From Sinonovacula constricta (taxonomy: Eukaryota > Mollusca > Bivalvia > Cardiida > Solecurtidae), in contig CM017569.1 in NCBI GenBank assembly GCA_007844125.1, positions 11,851,686 to 11,915,685 on the forward strand: 64,000 nt of DNA, read 5' to 3'. The notes beneath the pieces are model-generated. The model was not told where the DNA came from. It saw only the letters and a program-made list of their open reading frames with translations, and did not search any database. Positions within the stretch are counted from its first letter, which is position 1; each line of letters begins with the position of its first letter. Positions 59,441-64,000 of the stretch are shown here, in pieces. Made by a program: the position numbers and the translations under genes.

Positions 59441-61489
59441 AGATGATGTATGTAAAGCAATATTTAAAAAACAATTTAAAACATGGCGGTAACGATTGAC
59501 TCGCTGGAATTATGTAAAACCCAAACATTCTTTTTGATGTTTTACTTTTATTACAGTTGTGTCTCTTTCTTCCGTTTTCTGGTATATTTGCTAAATTTAT
59601 CGACAAATCAGTCTTCTTGTAATATTTTACACCACAGATTTTAAGCTGCTATGGAGATGGTAAAACAACGGATCTGCGTTATTCGTTGTAATGGCTTGAT
59701 GGTGTGATGTTTTCCATCTGGACTGTGTGTAGTTCACTGTTAAGATGTTCACCTTGTCTCATCCACATCCACACATAGATGAGCGTCCTTTTAATGATAA
59801 TAGTCAAAGTATTGGGCCTAATATTGAAACAGGGATACCCTTGGCTGAGAGTCGCTGACATTTAACTCTCAGCCCAACACCGCCTGGGTTCGAGACCCGA
59901 TCGAGAAGAAAAGTATTCATGTTTATAAGCTGAAAGGTTAAACTTCAAAACATTAATTATTTTACTGAGACAGGAATCATCTGTATATAAACATACTAAA
60001 ATCTATCAAACATATTTACAACACTGAAGATTTTAAACATATTTTATGAATGGTGGGAATAGAAAACAAAACTATCAAAATAATAATCGATATATGTAGT
60101 AATTAATATAACTGGTCAGTAACATTTCATTTCGACAGGATTACTCTTATAAAAATGCACGAATTAGTCTTAACACTAAACCGTATTTAATTTGGCACGC
60201 AATGGTCAATGCATTGTATGGTAGAAGCGTAAAGCGTTTTCGGTGCATAATGATGAATCGTTACAATTCTAAAAGCAAAGAAAAAAAACCCCCAAACAAA
60301 CAGAAACAACAAAAACAAAAACAAACAAACAACAACAACAACAAAAACCTAGTATAAAAACACGAAACACAGACCTCAATACACGTTAAAAACTGTCGAA
60401 GATTCATACGCAATCTGTATTGGATGATATTTCTACTATGTTTTTCTGTATATAGCTTGATCCTCATCTTGCTGTATTTTGTAAACAAGCCATTCTAACT
60501 TTTTTATCTTTTTGAATCAACAAGTAAATGTATCTAGACATATTGCTAAATAAATGTGTAGGTTCTAGTCAGACAACGCCCGGCTGGGAGCAGTCTGACA
60601 ATGTTCTGTAATATTTTGCAGCAGGTCGTTGGCTGAGTTCGATCTGCACTATTTGACAAAGCCTTATCAAAGCAGCACGTGCATAGCAGGCTATGCATTA
60701 ATAAGCCGCCTTATACTTTTGTAAAGCATTCCCTGAACGTTATCATACCTTTGTAAGTCTGGTGAAAGACAAAGAAAACACAAAGCATTCACTGGCATCT
60801 GTACAGTAATTGTGTTAATGCTTTCAAGATCTAACAAGAACAAACAAGCTTGCCTGTCCAAACTGTTTACATTGAAAACTTTGTTTGCTTTCAACGTGAA
60901 AACATTTTCTTCAGTTTTCACCTTAAAATAATTAGATTGTTTAAAGTGACTACATATCTGCAAGTATGCGTCTTGTGTGCCAGACAGATTGAGGTTGTTC
61001 AATTATCATGTCTGTACTTTCAAAGTTGTTTTTTTGCATATGTAAGTTTTAAGTCACAAAATAACTTAATTCTTGATGATGGAATACTGCTTTTATTGAA
61101 GAAAATATAACAATTTTGTGTGGCATGTTTAAAATTAAGAGATCGATTAACAGATCCCAAACAAACATTATAAAAGTACATAATGTATAAGTATTTCAAG
61201 CAAATATAAAATATTTCTGTCATTTTACTATGGCTAAGATACTTAATCTGCTATTTTGAGTACCAGTTCTTGTTTGATCAAAGCACGTCTGTGAGTGTGT
61301 TTGTGCGTGTTTGTGCGTGTGTGTGCGCGTGCATTTGTGTATGCGCTCGTGCGTGCGTGTGTGAACGCCGGCTGACAAAACCATACCATCAAACCAGACT
61401 AACCCGTGCCGCTGAACCAAGCTTAAACACGACACCGAACCACACTATAATCAACTTGGTCGAACCAGACTGTGTCATCGAAACAGACT
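59441..61489. other. Intergenic/intronic region without a recognised gene
   Basis: Contains a tRNA-like SINE fragment (59,848-59,945, with GGTTCGAGACCC), an A/C-rich tract (60,282-60,350), a GATC-type repeat fragment (60,590-60,705) and a GTGC-rich tract (61,288-61,365). It may be intron of the minus-strand KY-family gene, but no further KY exon was recognised. Confidence 0.5.
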
Positions 61490-61494
61490 ACCCA

Positions 61495-61872
61495 CAGCCA
61501 GCGGTCGCCGAGCCAGACAAAACCTCATGTCGCCGAACAGACAAAACTTCACGTCGCCGAACCAGACGAACTTCCGGTCGCCGAACCAGACTACACCTCA
61601 CGTCGCCGAGCCGGACTAACCTCATGTCGCCGAACCAGACTAGACATCACGTCACCGAACCAGACTACACCTCACGTCGCCGAACCAGACTACACCTCAC
61701 GTCGCCGAGCCGGACTACACCTCACGTCGCCGAACCAGACTACACCTCACGTCGGTCGCCGAACCAGACTACACGTAACGTCGCCGAGACGGGCTACATC
61801 TCACGTCACCGAACCAGACTACACATCACGTCGCGTAACCAGACTACACCTCACGTCGCCGAACCAGACAAA
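61495..61872 (+). repeat. GC-rich 25-bp minisatellite
   Basis: About 14 copies of a unit TCGCCGAACCAGACTACACC then TCACG, partly degenerate at the left. It stands out as the most GC- and C/A-biased DNA nearby. Open frames across it (61,270-62,022 and 61,472-61,894) have repeats of unequal register, because 25 is not divisible by three, and are not genes. Confidence 0.9.
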
Positions 61873-62641
61873 GAAATTGAAACACATATGCTAACTGAAA
61901 GGGTCTTGAGTAAAGCTTTTTATGTTATAGATTTGTGTTTGGGTTGCCATGTTACAGCACAAACAAGATATAAATGGGCAGAATCCTGTCTTTGCACACG
62001 CAGCATATGTAGCTTTTCCTAAATCCTGCCCCCGGGAATTTGGAAACGCTTTGTCACAAACACAAGGAAAAATTAGCAATAATATTAGGGATAATCAATT
62101 AGTAAAAAGTGATATAAAACCAAAAAGGATACACATTCTGTCGAGAGAAAAATATGGTTTCTGACTGATTTAAAGTCTTTATTAAGCGCCAATTGTGTCG
62201 TAAACAAATTAGGAATGATGAAAAATCACATTGAATAATTCATGAAACACTATCTTACCCTTGAATTTATAATAAAAATCGTATTAACTCAAGACGAGGC
62301 CACAAGTTTAGTCAGTTATCCTTCTCACTGATTTGCTATTTCACGTATTTCTGGTGAATTTTAAATAAAACTTTATTTACAAATCGGTTAAAAGGCCTGT
62401 GTTTTATTTAATATTTAAAAAATGAAAGAAGACATGTCTTAATGATGCATGCAGTTTGCACTTCAGTAAATTTTGCGAATGACGCATTTTTTACTTCCTG
62501 AAATCCAGTATTTTTGTATTTTTCACGATGAAAACCTTTGTTTGTACCTTTGTTTGTTAGTACTATTTTAACGGTCAATATATCAAAAATATATCATTAT
62601 GTAAATTGTTCCTGAGGAAATTGTATTAATTAAATTTGTTC

Positions 62642-62792
62642 TAAAAACGCTCTCACTCATATTGTCTGCAAATTGCCTTTTTCAAGAGTTAAACATAAAC
62701 CAATTTTACAAATATGTAGAGACAGAATTTGTTTATGCTTAACTCTTGAAAATGGCAATTTTCTGAAAATTTGAGTGAGAGCGTTTTTGAAA
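62642..62792. mobile_element. Foldback MITE, ~150 bp
   Basis: Left arm AAAAACGCTCTCACTCA with AAATTGCCTTTTTCAAGAGT then TAAACATAAAC is mirrored by TTTATGCTTAACTCTTGAAA then ATGGCAATTT and TGAGTGAGAGCGTTTTT. Arms of about 60 bases surround a ~25-base loop, so nearly the whole element is one hairpin. No coding capacity. Confidence 0.75.
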
Positions 62793-63361
62793 GTATATAT
62801 CAGTATGGATTGTCGAGTGATAAGCTCGTACATGAGCACCCAGTTAAGGTCCCGCTTTTGATTTCTTTAGTGAAAATATGATTTTGTTAATATGCTAGGT
62901 TTATTTAATTTAACTTGATAACTCGGCAAATTCTGACCAAGTCCCTTTAAGCTAACAACAACGCATCGAGCATGTTGATAAAGTGCTATGTAGTAAGGAT
63001 GGTGTGTATGTAACAAAAGATGTTGCCATTCCGCATAACTTGCAGATTCTCCTCTTTGAAGTAAGAAATGTATGTAATTTTTGTCTCCGATGGAATAATA
63101 CTGTTTGTCTTTGTTTACGCGCGAAGTTGCAGTCGAGAGTTACTACCAGGCAGTCTGCTAACATTATAAAAAGGGAGGGTAATAAATAACACGCACTGTC
63201 ACCAACGTAATTGCTAAACCATAACACTGATGGGGCATTATTTCTTTTTCCACTGTAACGGTGATAAAAATTAGGCACTGGATAAACAAATTTATGACAC
63301 AAAGGAATGACCAAGAAAATAATGGAAATAAAAGGTGTGTTCGTAAATATTTAGCGGACTC

Positions 63362-63470
63362 TATTTCTTCTCTTCGTTCGTTTTCCTGTTTCCGTCTTTT
63401 TCTATTACTACTTATTTCTTCTCTTCGTTCGTTCTCCTGTTTCCGTCTTTTTCTATTACTCATTCTTCTC
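63362..63470 (+). repeat. 51-bp tandem duplication in a pyrimidine-rich tract
   Basis: Two near-identical copies of ATTTCTTCTCTTCGTTCGTT then TTCCTGTTTCCGTCTTTTTC then TATTACT. Only one base differs in the second copy. Confidence 0.85.
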
Positions 63471-64000
63471 CTTTATCGCCTCCTCCGTCTTCATGTCCTC
63501 CTTTCCCATCATCGTCTTCGTCTCCTTTCTTTCATGTCCTTCTTCTCTTTGCCCTTTGCCATCTCCTTCAATTTCTTCATTTCCTTCTTCTTTTATTCTT
63601 ACCATAATATCTATAATAAGTGCCTAGTACAAACTGGCTGATAATTCTGATTTTTTCAGTGTTATCAGTTACAATTTCTGTGAACATACTTGGATGTTGC
63701 TGATAATGAAAATGAAACAAAAGTTTAAATGATATTATATTTATATTTGGGCAATGCCGACATTGTTTGTTATCTGTGACTTATGTTTAGTGTTTATAAG
63801 TATATCATCTAAAAAGATAGTATAACATTTCACCTTTAATAATAGTTGCTTCTGATCACTGTCATATGCAAGTGAAATGGTGTCGTAGTCGGTGTGGTTA
63901 TATAGTATGTGCAACATTCTCTTTTCCGACTACAGCTGTAAAAACCTTCTATGAGGTGGGGTGCAAGCACGATAAAAATCCATGTTATGTCAGTCTGGCA

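Larger units (their letters stand above)
61873..64000. other. Right end of window, no recognised gene
   Basis: AT-rich DNA with a foldback element (62,642-62,792) and a pyrimidine-rich tract containing a 51-bp duplication (63,362-63,470). Small frames (62,952-63,314; 63,261-63,641) show no recognisable protein. Confidence 0.5.

Noticed and set aside
61270..62022. 250-residue frame, Arg/Thr/Pro-rich
   Set aside because: It comes from a GTGC tract plus the 25-bp minisatellite. Other frames are equally open and repeats change register.

Overview
This is eukaryotic nuclear DNA, strongly AT-rich and intron-dominated, with short exons bounded by GT/AG sites and dense repeats. The repeats (a pearl/Helitron-like element with a ~145-bp tandem core, GGTCAAGGTCACTG-type repeats, tRNA-derived SINEs) and the gene content point to a mollusc, most likely a bivalve. 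This is an inference; no species can be named from sequence alone.

Layout. (1) About 1-21,849, plus strand: the 3' part of an E93/Mblk-1 (Eip93F, LCOR-related) transcription factor. Six coding exons (6865-6933, 18088-18167, 18607-18664, 19331-19520, 19784-20087, 20338-21849) join in phase and carry a CxxC motif, an ELKIP motif and two pipsqueak-type HTH domains. The start of the protein is upstream of the window or not recognisable. Its large second visible intron holds a 48-bp minisatellite split by a hAT-like element, which itself contains a Helitron/pearl-like repeat and an 841-bp TIR element. (2) About 21,850-34,600: AT-rich 3'-flanking or UTR-like DNA with SINE pieces, small tandem arrays and MITEs. 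(3) 34,703-35,335, minus strand: a secreted 210-residue protein of unknown function. (4) 35.4-44.5 kb: repeats, no convincing gene. (5) 44,742-48,044 (possibly to 48,408), plus strand: an unfamiliar two-exon gene. It has an MGNCC lipidation-type N-terminus, a hendecad coiled coil, a KVTF PP1-docking-type motif, four acidic ~58-residue repeats and a CCTLQ CaaX-like C-terminus. (6) 49.0-53.0 kb: candidate short exons of an unidentified plus-strand gene. (7) 56,543-57,091, minus strand: the terminal exon of a kyphoscoliosis peptidase (KY/hillarin) family gene. (8) 57.6-59.4 kb: a large 33-bp minisatellite. (9) 61.5-61.9 kb: a GC-rich 25-bp minisatellite, then a foldback MITE and no recognisable gene to the end.

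The genes show no operon-like relationship. The best candidate for something undescribed is the lipid-anchor-type acidic-repeat protein at 44.7-48.0 kb. The structurally richest repeat story is the nested insertion at 12.7-17.8 kb. All gene models are read by eye from splice consensus and phase; none is supported by transcripts here.
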